From contig JXTB01000051.1 of the NCBI GenBank assembly GCA_002914805.1, positions 53,952 through 117,951 on the forward strand: DNA of 64,000 nt, written 5' to 3'. Below the pieces are notes generated by a model. The model had not been told where the DNA came from, did not search any database, and saw only the letters and a list, made by a program, of their open reading frames with translations. This document shows positions 22,297 to 34,219 of this stretch, one piece after another (the first letter of the stretch is position 1; the number at the start of each line of letters is the position of its first letter). The position numbers and the translations under genes were made by a program. The DNA comes from Parasponia andersonii. Lineage: Eukaryota > Streptophyta > Magnoliopsida > Rosales > Cannabaceae.

Positions 22297-23694
22297 AGCT
22301 CGTGGTCACTCGGAACTTCCAAGGGATTTTCCACAATCTGGAGGCTACTTTCTTTTTGCAAATAGTTTGAGTTATCAAACACTGAATGTGAGGACCTCTA
22401 TTCAATCATAATATATCCAGTGAATTGAGAACATCTATTTAGCCTAGACTCGGACTTGGAGGTATTTGGTTCACAACATATAATTTATTGTGACTCTCTG
22501 TCTCTCTCGGCTTTTTTGTGCTCAAATTCTTCTCATCCATTAATTTCTGAATTTGTTTCAATTACCCCTGATTCTTATTCTTTACTTGTCATCTAAGTGT
22601 TACAGTTTTTATGCAAATTGTAAATTGTTATTGGTATTGTTGTCTATTACCGTTAGAGGTGATCTCAGACCTTCCACCAAGGAAAGGAATAGAGATTCAT
22701 TCCATAGTGGTCCAGCACTATTATATGGCCGTGTAATTGAAATCCAAATGCCGACTTCAATCCACCAAACTAGTTAGTATACATATACACCCACATACAC
22801 AAATTCAACAGGATATTTTTTTATTTTACATATTTATAAATATTATTTTGTGCTATTAAAATTAATCTTGATGTTTTAAATTTAATTATACAAGTCTTGA
22901 TTAAAATTGAAAAGAGATAATTATTAAATAATAAATGTTTACTTTTATTATTTTATTATTATAGCCGTTAAATTAGGAGGTAACAGTTGAAAAAAAAACT
23001 TATAAATAAGTAAAAAAAATACTTAGTTCTAAAGAAATGATTGAAGAAAAAACATGAAAGAAAAAAAACAAAGCCATGTAATAATTGGGACTAAAATTAA
23101 CTCATCCTCATGACACTAGTGACACATCTACGGACCATCTTTGAACAGCGAACTTGTGGCTGTCATTGTCAAACTCACCCTTGGCACTCAACTTCTTGCA
23201 AATCGACCCAATTCAAAAGTTAACCAAGTTTCCGGCCATATTTAATTTAAATTTAACCAAAATTTATTGAAATTTCCAACATGTCCTTTATAAAAATTCA
23301 GGAGTTTTACCTACGGTACCCGTGGTTTTTTCTAATTGAGCTTTCCACACTAAAAGTTTATCTCATTTATGGTTGATTTAATTTTTTTCATTGCTTGTGG
23401 TGCTATTGTTGAATTTATAATGTTGCTTTGTGGTATTCGGTGAGAAACTCATTTTAGACATGCAAAGAAGGGAAAATATTTATTAAGGTAATGGTGTTTT
23501 TCTCAACATGACACATCTAGTGACCATCTTTAAGCAATGACCATCTGGCTGCCATTGGAATTGAAACGGGGACCAAGATAAACCTTCGACAAAAGAACTA
23601 GTAATTTTAGTGCCAAGATATCTGCATTCAAATACAAAATCAGTAAATGAAATTAGTGGCGATTAGCATACTGTTTTTCAACCAGTAATGATCA
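22297..23694. other. Non-coding stretch between the NLR tail and the Tat element
   Basis: AT-rich, with no supported gene. It contains an imperfect direct repeat of about 49 bases, near 23116-23165 and 23512-23560 (both opening tgacacatct and containing gaccatcttt). The stretch ends in gatcagaaac, the left target copy of the Tat element; the same native sequence continues at 34220 with tatcgcgtaaatt. Confidence 0.5.
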
Positions 23695-23699
23695 GAAAC

Positions 23700-24351
23700 T
23701 GTTGACGGAGGTTTTGTCAACAATAAATTTAGGAAAATTAAAAGATGTGGTTTGTGTGTGAAAATGGTTAATTAATTAAAGCAAACAAATACAAGAATTT
23801 TTTAGTGGTTCAGCCCCAAAAAAGATGAGTTTACGTCCACTATTTTTCATTATTTTCTGGAGAATTATAAGAACTCAAAATTACAATGTGTTGTCCAGAA
23901 AGAAGAAACAAGAGTTTTAAAGGGTTCTCCCAAAAATTCCTCCAAAGATCCAGCTCCCCAATCGAAACACAGAACTCCCTTTATATAGGAGAGGATAGCT
24001 CAATTTTTCCCAATTATGAGAATGGGTAACTGTATAATCGGGCAATACAATTTGAATAACAATGTAACTGGGTAATCACTTAAATGAGATGACTGGTCGA
24101 TCTTTAAAGAGAAATTTTTGTTTCCCTTTCTTTGTAGGTTACCCGTTTGACGAAACTTAGTTTAGTTTCCTTTTCAATCTGGTCACACTTAACTTGTTCG
24201 GAGGAGGTCGCATTAAACTTGTGCAGTGGAGGTCGCACAAGACTCTTTTGGAAGAGGTCGCACTTAATCTTACTTATACGACCTGACACTCACTTGGTCA
24301 ACTTTCCCTATATGGTATTGACTGACATATAGGATTTTAGACTGCACAAAA
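23700..24351 (-). repeat. Tat element 3' LTR
   Basis: 652 bases pairing with 33564-34214. It contains three spaced copies of a gaggtcgca-like motif around 24204-24265, shared with the other LTR, which may be regulatory. Its element-start end reads TTTTGTGCAG on the minus strand where the other LTR has TGTTGTTCGG. Confidence 0.92.
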
Positions 24352-24362
24352 ATTGCCCCCCA
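24352..24362 (-). promoter_or_regulatory. Tat element polypurine tract
   Basis: On the minus strand ctggggggcaat lies against the 3' LTR; a G run followed by a few bases is usual for gypsy elements. Confidence 0.75.
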
Positions 24363-24760
24363 GCTCCATTAGTTCTTTAGGATAAAATGGTGCTTCCTTC
24401 TTCTATAAGTGCGAGCTTAAAAAAATGCGACGTCATGACCTAAGCTTGAGACCCTTGAAGAGTCGCCAGATCTCAAATCTCACATTTTCAAGATCACGCG
24501 TACCTTTTTTTTGACAGATGAAACTATGTGTCACCTTTTCTAAGTAGAATAGCAAAACTCGAGGAGATTTTTTCCCTTCTTTTTGCTTGTTAAACAGACA
24601 TAATTATAGCGATGATGCCAGCTATCGTCTTACATCGAACCGTTTCAAATTTTGAAAAGATTCCAATTTAATTTCGGAAAAACCAAATCCCACATGAACT
24701 TCGGCCTTTGGATCTAAAAATTAAATATCTTGATCTACGGTTGTGATTTGACGACGCTCA

Positions 24761-24780
24761 AGGTATATATATATATATAT
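24761..24780 (+). promoter_or_regulatory. Possible TATA region of the antisense gene
   Basis: A TA run about 600 bases before the first candidate ATG of the antisense gene, followed by a C/T-rich, leader-like stretch to about 24966 and a consensus-like donor (aaag/gttag). A promoter role is inferred from position only. Confidence 0.3.
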
Positions 24781-25376
24781 CGAAAACTAATCCGTCTCCT
24801 CAAAAAACCTATCGTCTGCTATTTCTCTCGAAACCCAAAGTATTCACAGAGTAATCCTTCTGTCGTCGTTCTGTTTCTCAACTCGCACAACTTTGTTATC
24901 TTCTCTGACGAAGTTATCATCATAATCCTTCAAACGTCTTCTTGATCTCTCCATCTTCGAAGAAAGGTTAGTATATATCCTCTCTCTCTTGTTTGATTTT
25001 TCTAGAACTCTTATTTATAGATCCTAGAATAGAAAAAAGGACCAAACCGTAGAACCTAAATACCATAGAGGTCAAATATTCTGAACATAAACCCATCCTG
25101 TATTCGGATGGACTGTAAAATGGAAATTTTTAGATCCCCTTCGTTAGTTTATAGATTCTTCTTTTAGATGACTGATAGAGATGAACTCATGAAAGAGTTT
25201 TTATTTTCTTTTTTAACGAACTGCTCGAACGATTTTTATAAATCTGTAGATCGATTAGAAAAAGTTTGATGAGTAGCTTATTGATGCAATCCTAGGATGA
25301 GACCCCAAAATAGCTTGCATATAGCTAAGATCGCTGATGCTCGCATAGGAATAAATTCATCCATATTTCTTTTTAG

Positions 25377-27613
25377 ATGTCTAGTAGTGAGGATTTTGGG
25401 GAAGGAAATGCATTCTCAGGATAATCTTCCAATACTAGTGTTAGCTCCATAAACCTCGAAGATTATCTTAAGCCAGAACCCGAAGTTGAGATGACCAAGG
25501 TCAGGCAAAGTAGTCCGCGCATGGGCGACCTACCTCAAGACCAATGGCCCCAGCATATCAGAGATGCCCGAACGTTCACAACGGGTTACCAATATGTAGA
25601 GGGAGACTGGTCATATACTAACATAAGGACGAGCTGCACCATGAATAGGCTCAGGAAAATCTTGCACAACTACAAGACCGCCATCCCCCTTCGTTTTCCC
25701 ATAGAGTTCGATTGACCACATACACCACCTCGTGGAATTGCTTCATTCTCTGAAGTAGTTCTCAAATGCGGGATCCACCTTCCACTTCATCCTTATATAA
25801 AATGTATCGACGACTATTAAGGAGTCATTCCTTTTCAACTAGAGAAGAGTTCGTTTGGTTTTACCAAGTGAAATCAAACCCGTCAGATTTCGGCTTCTTT
25901 ATGTGAGCAAGTGGTCGAACCAAGCAATAAAAACTATCTACGGGGTTCACAACAATATAGGAAAATAGAAAAATCTATTTTATCACTTTGACTATGCAGA
26001 TAACGGTTTCTTTCAGAATCCTGGTAGGTAGCTTTTCAATTTATCTCCTTTTCTATACAATCATATTTATTCTTATCGTACTCATATGTTATCGCAGATA
26101 ACAAGGAACGGCCTGAACTTTCTAGGGAACAGCTCGCAAGAGTATACAGAATTACCATTTTTCCGCTTTGACTATGCGGATAACGGCTTTTTTCAGAATC
26201 CTAGTAGGTTGCGTTTCAACTTATCTCTTTTTTTGTATAATCATATTTATTCTTATCGCACTCGTATGTCATCGCAGACAACAGGGAACGACCTAAACTT
26301 TCCAGGGAATAGCTCGCAAGGGTGTACAAAATCAATGACCTTCTGATCGAAGAATTTGATTGGAAGAAGCTTGGGACCTTCCCAATGCTTCCAAAGGGAG
26401 CCGCGTTCCCTGACCCCACCGTCCATTCATCCAGACCCTCGAGCTCGAAGAAAAAGAAGCTGAGGAAGCAAATAGAAAAGAGTGCCTCGTCTTCTAAACC
26501 TTGGAAATGAAAAACACCTGCCACCCCTTCAACTTCAGAACCATCATCTCCAGAAACAGCATCACCACCAGCTTCTCAACAGCAAAAAGGTAATTATATA
26601 TATACATATTTTCATCATCATCGTATTACGTCACCTTGCTTGCTGACACATCTGTACAGAAATGGTTATTGGTAGCAGACTGCGAGCCCCACCTTCCACT
26701 CTGAGGTCCATGGCAAAGTCGAAGATGCCAGAGAGCACACCTCCATCTTCATCGAAAGGGAAAGAAAAGTTTGACACTTCCAAAAACTGAAAAGTCGCCT
26801 TTGAGGATATCCCTACTAGCTCGCCTCCTCCATAGCCTCAAACAATAAGCCATCCTGAACCATCCAAGGAGACTGCCACTTCTTCAGAACCAAACCAGGT
26901 TGATAAGGATGAGGAGCTCTTCGCACTCCTTAATCAATTATTGGAGAAGGCTGGTATGAGTGCAGCCTTCATTGATCACTTCACTTCCAAAGAGGGCTGA
27001 GAGAGGATGAAAAGACGATCTGCCAAGGTTGCCTTTGGTTCTACGATGAGGATGTTAGCAAATATAAGTATCTTCCTTTTTTTTAATGCATTTTTCTGGT
27101 ATTAATGTGTTATATTTTCAGATTGTTGCAGTTGCTATCCGGATGCATGACCCAGTCCTTGAGTGCTTGGAGAAAGCCGAAAAAGTCGACGAGATAACTT
27201 AAGCATTCGATGACTCGGAGAAGGCTTGCGAGGAGGAGAAAAAACCCTTAGATTTAGAGAGGCAGCAACTGCTCGAAGGTCTGGCCAAAGAGAAGTTTAA
27301 AAAGGTGAAGCTTGAGGAAAAAATTACAGATCTTGAAAAGACTATCTCCAAGCATCCGGATCACATGAAGGAGGCAACAATAGAGGCAGCTCACAAGGCT
27401 ATTGAAGAGTTCAAGGCTACTGAAGTCAAGGAGCTCGAAGACAAAGCCAGTGACATCGCTTCATCAACCATCATATACAACATCTTCTACGAGTATCCAG
27501 ACTTCAACTTTTCCATCCTAGGTGAACACGTGGTCGAGCTTGTCCATAGTTGGAGGGAAGATGAAGCTACCAAGACTGGAGATGGTGGGGCGAGCACGTC
27601 TGCACAATTATAA
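25377..27613 (+). pseudogene. Antisense multi-exon gene inside the Tat element (degenerate)
   Basis: Runs opposite to gag-pol between pol and the 3' LTR. The frame opens at the ATG at 25377 just after a ttttag acceptor (MSSSEDFGEGNAF, then a TAA, then a 74-codon frame with QDQWPQHIRDARTF). The next part reads FSEVVLKCGIHLPLHPYI (about 25743-25796), which resembles the plant 'putative gypsy type transposon' domain. Candidate GT-AG introns: 26590-26659 and 27068-27121, plus one in each copy of the tandem duplication at about 25978-26330. Middle: Lys/Ser/Pro-rich, SSSKKKKLRKQ (about 26440). The end (27130-27613) is a charged coiled-coil region finishing in a Gly/Ser/Thr tail and TAA. At least four stops or frameshifts. 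Tat elements are known to carry such additional frames; the role is unknown. Confidence 0.7.
25978..26330 (+). repeat. Tandem duplication, period 180 bases
   Basis: Two imperfect copies; for example actatgcagataacgg starts at 25991 and actatgcggataacgg at 26171. Each unit holds a piece of coding sequence ending aatcct, a g/gtaggt-type donor, a pyrimidine-rich stretch and an atcgcag acceptor, so an exon-intron-exon block was copied inside the antisense gene. Confidence 0.88.
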
Positions 27614-27731
27614 TGTTATTTTTTTACTTCAGAACAATAAGAGCTTGGTCCCCTCTTATTTGTATTTCTTTGCTTGCATATAGGTGCGAGTTTTTATCAA
27701 TGAATGAATGCTTTTCTTATTAGACATTTAT

Positions 27732-28910
27732 TCATGAAAATTTATAGCGACGAAGTTGTTCTATATTCCAGGCATGCTCGATCTATTGTCCGCCAATGTG
27801 AGCTAACTTATATGTCCCAGGTTGAACAATGGCATCATTAACATACGGTCCTTCCCAAGAGGGTCCAAATACTCCAGCACCGTGCTCTTTATTATTAGGT
27901 AGGACTTGCCGAAGAACAAGGTCACCAACTTCAAATCCTCTTCGTCTGACTTTAGAGTTATAATATCGAGCAATGCGCTGTTGATATGATGTGATTCGAA
28001 GCTGAGACTGCTTGTTGCGATCTTGCTCATAGGATGATCATTGTAGAGAGCTCACACCAATTTCAACCGGAATCACTGCTTAATATCCATAAGCTAAAGA
28101 GAATGTACTCTCTCCGGTAGTTGTTCGTTAAGTCGTACGATAAGCCCATAACACTTCAGCGAGTACCTCTAGCCAAGCTCCTTTATGCTCTTCCAACTTT
28201 GTCTTTATATTGTGTTTAAGTATTTTATTTATTGCTTTGACCTGTCCATTGGCTTATGGATGAACAACAGTGGGGAAATTCTTCTTGATGCCTAAGTTGT
28301 TGCAGAAGTTACGGAACTCGTCATAGTCAAATTGTTTCCGATTATCAGAAATTATAGTATGTGGTATTCCATAATGGCAGATTATAGATTTGTAAACAAA
28401 ATTTATCATTTTTTTTGCAGAAATAGTTCTCAAAACTTTAGCTTCTATCCACTTGGTGAAATAATCGAATGGGACCACTGCATACTTCAATCCACCTCGT
28501 GCCAATGAAAGTGTTCCGATAATATCAATTTCCCATACTACAAATGGCGATGGACTGGTCATTGGAGTGAGAGGAATGGATGGCATTCTAGGAACAGTTG
28601 CAAATCGTTGGCATTTGTTACACCTTCTAGTAAATTCCATCGTATCCTTCTTCATGGTCGGCCAAAAATACCCTTGTCTTAGAATCTTGTTCGCAAGTGC
28701 CTGCCCCCCAGAATGATTTTTGTATATTCCTTCGTCAATCTCCCTCATAATGTAGTCCACTTTTTCTTCATCGACACACAGCAATAGCAGTGCACTAAAA
28801 CTCTTTCGATAAAGCTTCTCATCATAGATAACATAGCGAGCTACTTTCATTTGAAGTCGCTTTGCATCGTCTTTGTTTTCAGGGAGATCGCCATTTTGTA
28901 TATACTTCAT
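27732..28910 (-). pseudogene. Tat element integrase
   Basis: Minus strand from 28910: MKYIQNGDLPENKDDAKRL leads into the zinc-binding region (NHSGG, GYFWPTM, CNKCQRF), then the core with Asp in WEIDIIG and Asp in IISDNRKQF. A TAA at 28254-28256 precedes ANGQVKAIN, where the catalytic Glu after V is replaced by Lys (codon at 28236-28238). Beyond, AWLEVLAEVLWAYRTT and a C-terminal region (RRRGFEVGDLVL, WEGPY) can be followed to the TGA at 27732. One missing catalytic residue plus stops means no active integrase. Confidence 0.9.
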
Positions 28911-28918
28911 TATAGGAT

Positions 28919-30831
28919 CTACCCATGATGATCTTTATCAACCTTCATAGCTATTTGAGGCTCTACTTTGATACTAGGTTTTGTAAGAAACTCGACAAGG
29001 ACCACTTTTAGTAATTTTGCATCTTTTGTTGAGGTGAGTTTAGCTATGGCATCTGCCCAAGTATTCTTAATGTGAGGAAGAAGTTGAATATTATAGACAG
29101 TGAATGTCGAGAATAATCTTTGTACCTCTTGCGAATAAGCCATCATTCTCTTTCCCCATGCATGATATTCGCCATTTACTTGACAAATAACCAGCTGGAA
29201 ATCACTGTATACCTCAATTACTTCAACCTTTATTTCTTGTGCGAGCTTTAGCCCAGCTATCAGTGCTTCATATTCTGCCTCATTATTTGATGTTGGAAAT
29301 TGGAAGCGAAGTGCACAATGAATATTATGCCCTTCAGGACTGATTAGTACTAAGCCTGCACCAGCTCCATTCTCATTCGACGATCCATCGATATAAAACT
29401 TCCATAATCTAGAAAAATATGTAGCAGGCTTTTTGACTACTTCTGTGGGGAGATTGACATCATATGTGATTTCCGCAATGAAATCTGTGAGGGCTTGCCC
29501 TTTGATCATCGTGCAAGGTTGAAAATTAATGTCGAACTGACTCAACTCAACTGCCTACTTAAGTAGTAGTCCAGAAGCCTCAGGTTTTTGCAGAACCTGT
29601 TTTAATCGAAAGTTTATGAAAACTTTGATGGTGTGCGCATGAAAATAAGGTCGAAGTTTCTTGGATGCGACAATGAATACTAATGCCAATTTCTCCATCT
29701 ATGGATATCTTATTTCAGCATTTAGTAATCTTTTACTTAGGTAGTACACTGGTCACTGTATCTTTTCATATTCTCGAATTAATGTAGCGCTTGTCGCATA
29801 TTTAGAAATAGCGAGGTATAAATATAACTCTTCCCCCATATTTGGCTTCGACAGGAGTAGAGAAGAACCCAAGTGTATTTTAAATTCTTGGAACGCCTGC
29901 TCGCATTCTCCTGTCCACTCGAACCTCTTCAATCCTTTCATTATTTCAAAGAATGGTTGGCACTTATCTGTCGACTTGGATATAAATCGACTCAATGTGG
30001 CCACTTTTCCTGCCAGGCTCTGCATATCTTTGGGTTTGCGAGGAGATTGCATATCAATCAGCGCTTGTATCTTTTATGGGTTAGCTTCAATGCCTTGCTG
30101 ATTGACCATAAAACCCAAAAACTTTCCAGATCCTACCCCGAATGCACACTTCTGAGGATTTAACTTCATTTGATATTTTCGGAGAATTTTGAACATCTCA
30201 TCAAGATGTTTGATGTGATCTTCGGCTTTCTTCGACTTCACCAGCGTGCCATCAACATATACCTCCATTGTCTTGCTAATTTGTTTTACAAACATCATGT
30301 TGACAAGACACTAGTAGGTTGCTCCTGCATTGATGAGTCCGAAGGGCATCTTTTTGTTATAGTATAATCCCCGACCAGTGATAAACGAAGTATGCTCCTC
30401 ATCTAGTTCGTACATAGGGATTTGATTTCATCTAGAATATGCATCCATGAAACTTAAGTGTTCATACCCCAACATCGCATCTACAAGCTGGTCGATTCTT
30501 GGAAGGGGAAAGCTATCCTTCGGGCATGCTTTTTGAGATCTGTGAAATCGATGCATGTTCTCCACTTCTCATTGGGTTTCTTTACCAAAACCAGGTTTGC
30601 AAGCCAGTTTGGATAAAAAGATCCCCTAATAAATCCAATTTCGAGCAACTTTTCTATCTCTTCTTTCAGCACAATGTAGCGTTCTGGATTCATAGCTCTT
30701 TTTTTCTGCCGTACGGGCTTCTTTGATGGATCTATGTTAATACGGTGGCATATGATATTTGGATCGATCCTGACCATGTCCGAATGTTGCCATGCAAAGA
30801 CATCTAAGTTAGATTCCAGAAAAGCGACCAA
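28919..30831 (-). pseudogene. Tat element reverse transcriptase and two RNase H domains
   Basis: From 30831: DVFAWQHSDM, then IEKLLEIGFIRGSFYPNWLA and VLVKKPNEKWRTCIDFTDLK are classical gypsy RT openings; frameshifts and stops follow (30480-30300). The active site normally YVDD reads YVDG (30248-30259). KFLGFMVNQQGIEANP and the following SLAGKVATLSRFISK are RT thumb and connection. The first RNase H is at about 29560-29850. A second RNase H begins at about 29412 with KFYIDGSSNENGAGAGLVL and NNEAEYEALIAGL, with conserved Asp and Glu; this extra archaeal-like domain is a mark of the Tat lineage. Confidence 0.9.
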
Positions 30832-30971
30832 TGAAGCTCACACAAGTTCTTGAAGCCTCGCTTCAAATTTTAAAATCTTGGAGGACCTGTCAAATAACAA
30901 ATCCTCCAAGTCTTCAATGGGTCCCATTTTGACCTCTCCATTGATTTCTCGAAGGTCGAGGTCTTCGCTTG

Positions 30972-31503
30972 TCATTTCAATTGATGTTTTGCCTGATGCT
31001 TTGGTTCGACTGATGTTTCACTTGATGCTTCTCTTTGGACCATCATCTTGTGAGGTGTCGCATCCTTTGCTGCGAGCTTTAAGGAGTTGTTAGAACAAGT
31101 CCTCGCATCATATTGGTTGCCACATGCTTCGCCTACTCCTTGTTGAGTCGGGAATTTCATAGTGAGATGATAGATCGATGTTACTACTTGAAGTTCCCTC
31201 AGTGTTGGTCTTCCCAGTACAGTATTGAATATAGAGGGGCAATCTACAACTAAGAACTGAGTCATTACCATTGAAACCCTAGGGTAGGTTCCAACATTGA
31301 CCATGAACTCAATCACTCCTATAGGTATTGTGCTGTTACTTGTGAATCCATAGAGTAGAGTGACAGCAGGCTATAGGTCGCTTTCATTCAACCCCATCTT
31401 TTTAAAGGAGTCATAATACAAGATGTCAACAACACTTCCATTATCGACCAATACTCGCTAAAATTGCGTACTTCCACAATTGATCTTTATATCCAACGCA
31501 TCA
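30972..31503 (-). pseudogene. Tat element aspartic protease
   Basis: Minus strand: VLVDNGSVVDILYYDSFKKM (about 31400-31460) holds the D-x-G-S active site (Asn in the usual Thr place), followed by the flap region and FNTVLGRPTLRELQVV (about 31180-31230), the I-x-G-R-P-type motif of gypsy proteases. At least two stops lie within. It would cleave the polyprotein. Confidence 0.82.
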
Positions 31504-33502
31504 TTATGTGGATAATGGACTACCCTCACATCTTGTTCTGTGAAGGTAATATCCATATCTAGTATTCGCTGAAGCTTTCGTGGTCATTGTTTGAGGTGCA
31601 CGACATTGGTCAACGGCTGCTATCGAGCTTCTCATGCATACGTATTTTGCGCTCTCTTGGAATCTCCCCCAACGTGCGGTTCTCCGAAAATAGTTCGCAT
31701 CTCGTGCTGAATTTCTAGAGGTCTCTGTCAGTTTTCTTCTCACATTTCATTATTCTGTTTAGAGTACTGCCACAGCCGCCCTTCTTTAATCAATCTTTTG
31801 CTCTCATCTTTCAGGGCAAAGCAGTTATTGGTATCGTGTCCAATGTCATTGTGATGCTGACAAACTTGTTGGGGTCACGCCTCGCTCTATTTCTTTTCAT
31901 TGGTTCCGGTTGATAATACCACTCCTGTTGGTTTGTGACTACATAGATATGATCTATGGGTGCGTTCAATTCAGTATAATTATTGAACCTCATGAGAGCT
32001 CTTAAAATCTCCTGCTTTTTCTGTTTAGGTTGCTTCTCAGTCGATTTTTCACTACTCCTTTTGTTCGACTTCTTATTATTATTGTTATTATTTGTTGTCG
32101 CATCTTTGGCAGCATCCTTTCCTCCTCTCTTTTTCATCTTAAAGTTTTCGCGTGAAGATTCCACCCTTAGATGCCTATCAACTCTTTGATAGAAGTCTTC
32201 AAAGGTTCTGCATTCTCGCTTAAGTAAATCTTCCCAGAGTTTAGTTTCTGGTCACACCCCAGCCATCATTAGAGTTAAAACTCCTCCTTCAGGTGGGTTG
32301 TTGACCTTTGCAAATTCTAAGGTAAAGCAATTTAGGTAAGATCATCGAGTTTCCTCCAGACCTTATCGAATAGCAAACAGACTGACCAGTGGAACTGTGA
32401 AATTCTTCGCTGCCTGGATTTGCCTCAAGAATGTAGTCTGGAGTTGTTGCCAGGATGAGATTGAGCCAGACTTGAGTCCTCGAAACCACTTCTTCCCTGC
32501 TCCCATGAGAGTTATAGCAAAACACCTGCAACGTGGGAGATCATCAACACGATGAAGTTCCATCAGGTCACTGAAGTGATCCATATGGTTCTGCGGATCA
32601 GTTTTCCCATCAAAAGTGTTTATGGTGGAAATTTTAAATCTAGCAAGTAAGGCAGTAGCTCAAACCTCCTCACTAAATAGCGATTGATGATACCCATCAA
32701 CAAGCTCATCATCCCAACCAACAAGTGCATCTAAAGCAATCCTCATATTATGAACATCGACACTCAGAGGGAGAACATTCTCTCTTACTGGTGGTAGGAG
32801 TGGCCTTTGATCATTTTCACGATATAAGGTAGGTTGGTTTGGTAGGGTGTGCTACAACCTTAGCGATTTCGATGAAACAGTACGACGAGATCAGTTTTGG
32901 TCATTGTGATGCGATATGGATCACTCCTGACTATGTCGTTGATCCAGATGTTGTCTCATGTCTGTAGCATTCTGTCGAGATTCCCTGCTGATCTTTTCAA
33001 AGACACTCCTCGATTGACGTTTTTGCTTGTGTTCAAGATAATCATGATTGACGGTTGCTCTTTGGGAAGGATGTCCACAATCACGATCAGTGCTCGAACT
33101 TTTAGTACCAGATACCAGAGGCAAGTCTGTAAACTTACATTTTTCTTTAAAGATGCAATCTCCTCGATGCTCCTACTAGGCTTTAAGTTGGTCGCGGTTC
33201 TCTGTCTCTAAAATCTGAATTCCTCGCTCAGATTCTTGAGCAGGACATTCTCGAGAACGTTCGTGCTGTGGTGGAGTTAGCATCTGTTCCTCAGCAAGTT
33301 GTCGTAGAGAGTCATTAATATGACTTGTAATTTGCTGAAGGTTCACCGGTGCTTCCTTCATACGATCCTGTCTCTGGACAATATTTTTTGGTGGGGTCAT
33401 GGCAGACTGATCCTAAGCAGCATCTGCCTGTGTAGCAGTGGTACTTTGGGGATGATTTTGGCTAGTTCTGGTGTTTCTGGTAGTGTTTTTGGTGTTTTCC
33501 AT
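31504..33502 (-). pseudogene. Tat element gag pseudogene
   Basis: ATG at 33502 on the minus strand opens MENTKNTTRNTRTSQNH; a stop follows after about 30 codons, then TPPKNIVQRQDRMKEAPVNL to 33176. The retrotransposon gag core is at 32300-32600 (HFSDLMELHRVDDL, GAGKKWFRGLKSGSI, ISSWQQLQTTFL). A basic Lys/Asn-rich stretch (NNNNNNKKSNKRSS, about 32070-32110) and a tail (about 31811-32000) follow. Frame is lost several times. The zinc knuckle is not recognisable. Confidence 0.82.
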
Positions 33503-33544
33503 TGTTGAAAGAAAAGGAATAGACAAAGTTTTTTGCCGGAATAG

Positions 33545-33563
33545 CCCTCCTTCTAGCACTAAT
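33545..33563 (-). promoter_or_regulatory. Tat element primer-binding site region
   Basis: On the minus strand attagtgctagaaggaggg follows the 5' LTR directly, the position of the primer site. I do not assign the tRNA; it is not the Met type seen in the copia elements here. Confidence 0.65.
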
Positions 33564-34214
33564 TGATGACAGAGGTTTTGTCAACAATAAATTTAGGAAA
33601 ATTGCAAGATGTGGCTTGTGTGTGAAAAGGGTTAATTAACTAAAGCAAACAAAGACAAGAATTTTTTAGTGGTTCAGCCCAAAAAAGATGAGTCTACATC
33701 CACTATTTTTCATTATTTTCTGGAGAATTACAAGAACTCAAAATTACAATGTGTTATCCGGAAAGAACAAGCAAGAGTTTTAAAAGGTTCTCTCAAAAAT
33801 TCCTCCAAAGTTCCAGCTCCCCAGTTGAAACACAGAACTCCTTTTATATAGGTGAGGATAGCTCAATGTTTCTCAATTATAAGAATGGGTAACTATATAA
33901 TCAGGCAATACAATTTGAATAACAGTATAATTGGGTAATCACTTAAATGAGATGACTGGTCGATCTTTAAAGAGAAACTTTTGTTTCCCTTTCTTTGTAG
34001 GTTACCCGTTTGACGAAGCTTAGTTTAGTTTCTTTTTCATTCTGGTCACACTTAACTCGTTCAGAGGAGGTCGCATTAAACTTGTGCGATAGAGGTCGTA
34101 CGTAACTCTTTTGGAAGAGGTCACACTTAATCTTACTTATGCGACCTGACACTCACTTAGTCAACTTTCCCTTTATGGTATTGACCAACATATATGATTT
34201 TAGACCGAACAACA
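33564..34214 (-). repeat. Tat element 5' LTR
   Basis: 651 bases, plus-strand ends TGATGACAGAGG and GAACAACA, pairing with 23700-24351; followed by the target copy gaaac. Confidence 0.93.
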
Positions 34215-34219
34215 GAAAC

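Larger units (their letters stand above)
23700..34214 (-). mobile_element. Tat-type Ty3/gypsy retrotransposon with an antisense gene
   Basis: 10,515 bases bounded by perfect five-base duplications gaaac (23695-23699 and 34215-34219). Read on the minus strand: 5' LTR (33564-34214), primer site, gag, protease, RT-RNase H, a second RNase H, integrase, a 3.4-kb spacer with a gene on the opposite strand, polypurine tract, 3' LTR (23700-24351). RT before integrase is the gypsy order; a second RNase H after the first, and extra frames between pol and the 3' LTR, are known features of the Tat lineage. The first 60 aligned LTR bases differ at 5 positions, fewer than in Copia-1 (11) or Copia-2 (8). Confidence 0.94.

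Noticed and set aside
30074-30367. Plus-strand frames at 29873-30163 and 30170-30367 within Tat RT
   Set aside because: They are complements of the well-supported minus-strand RT.
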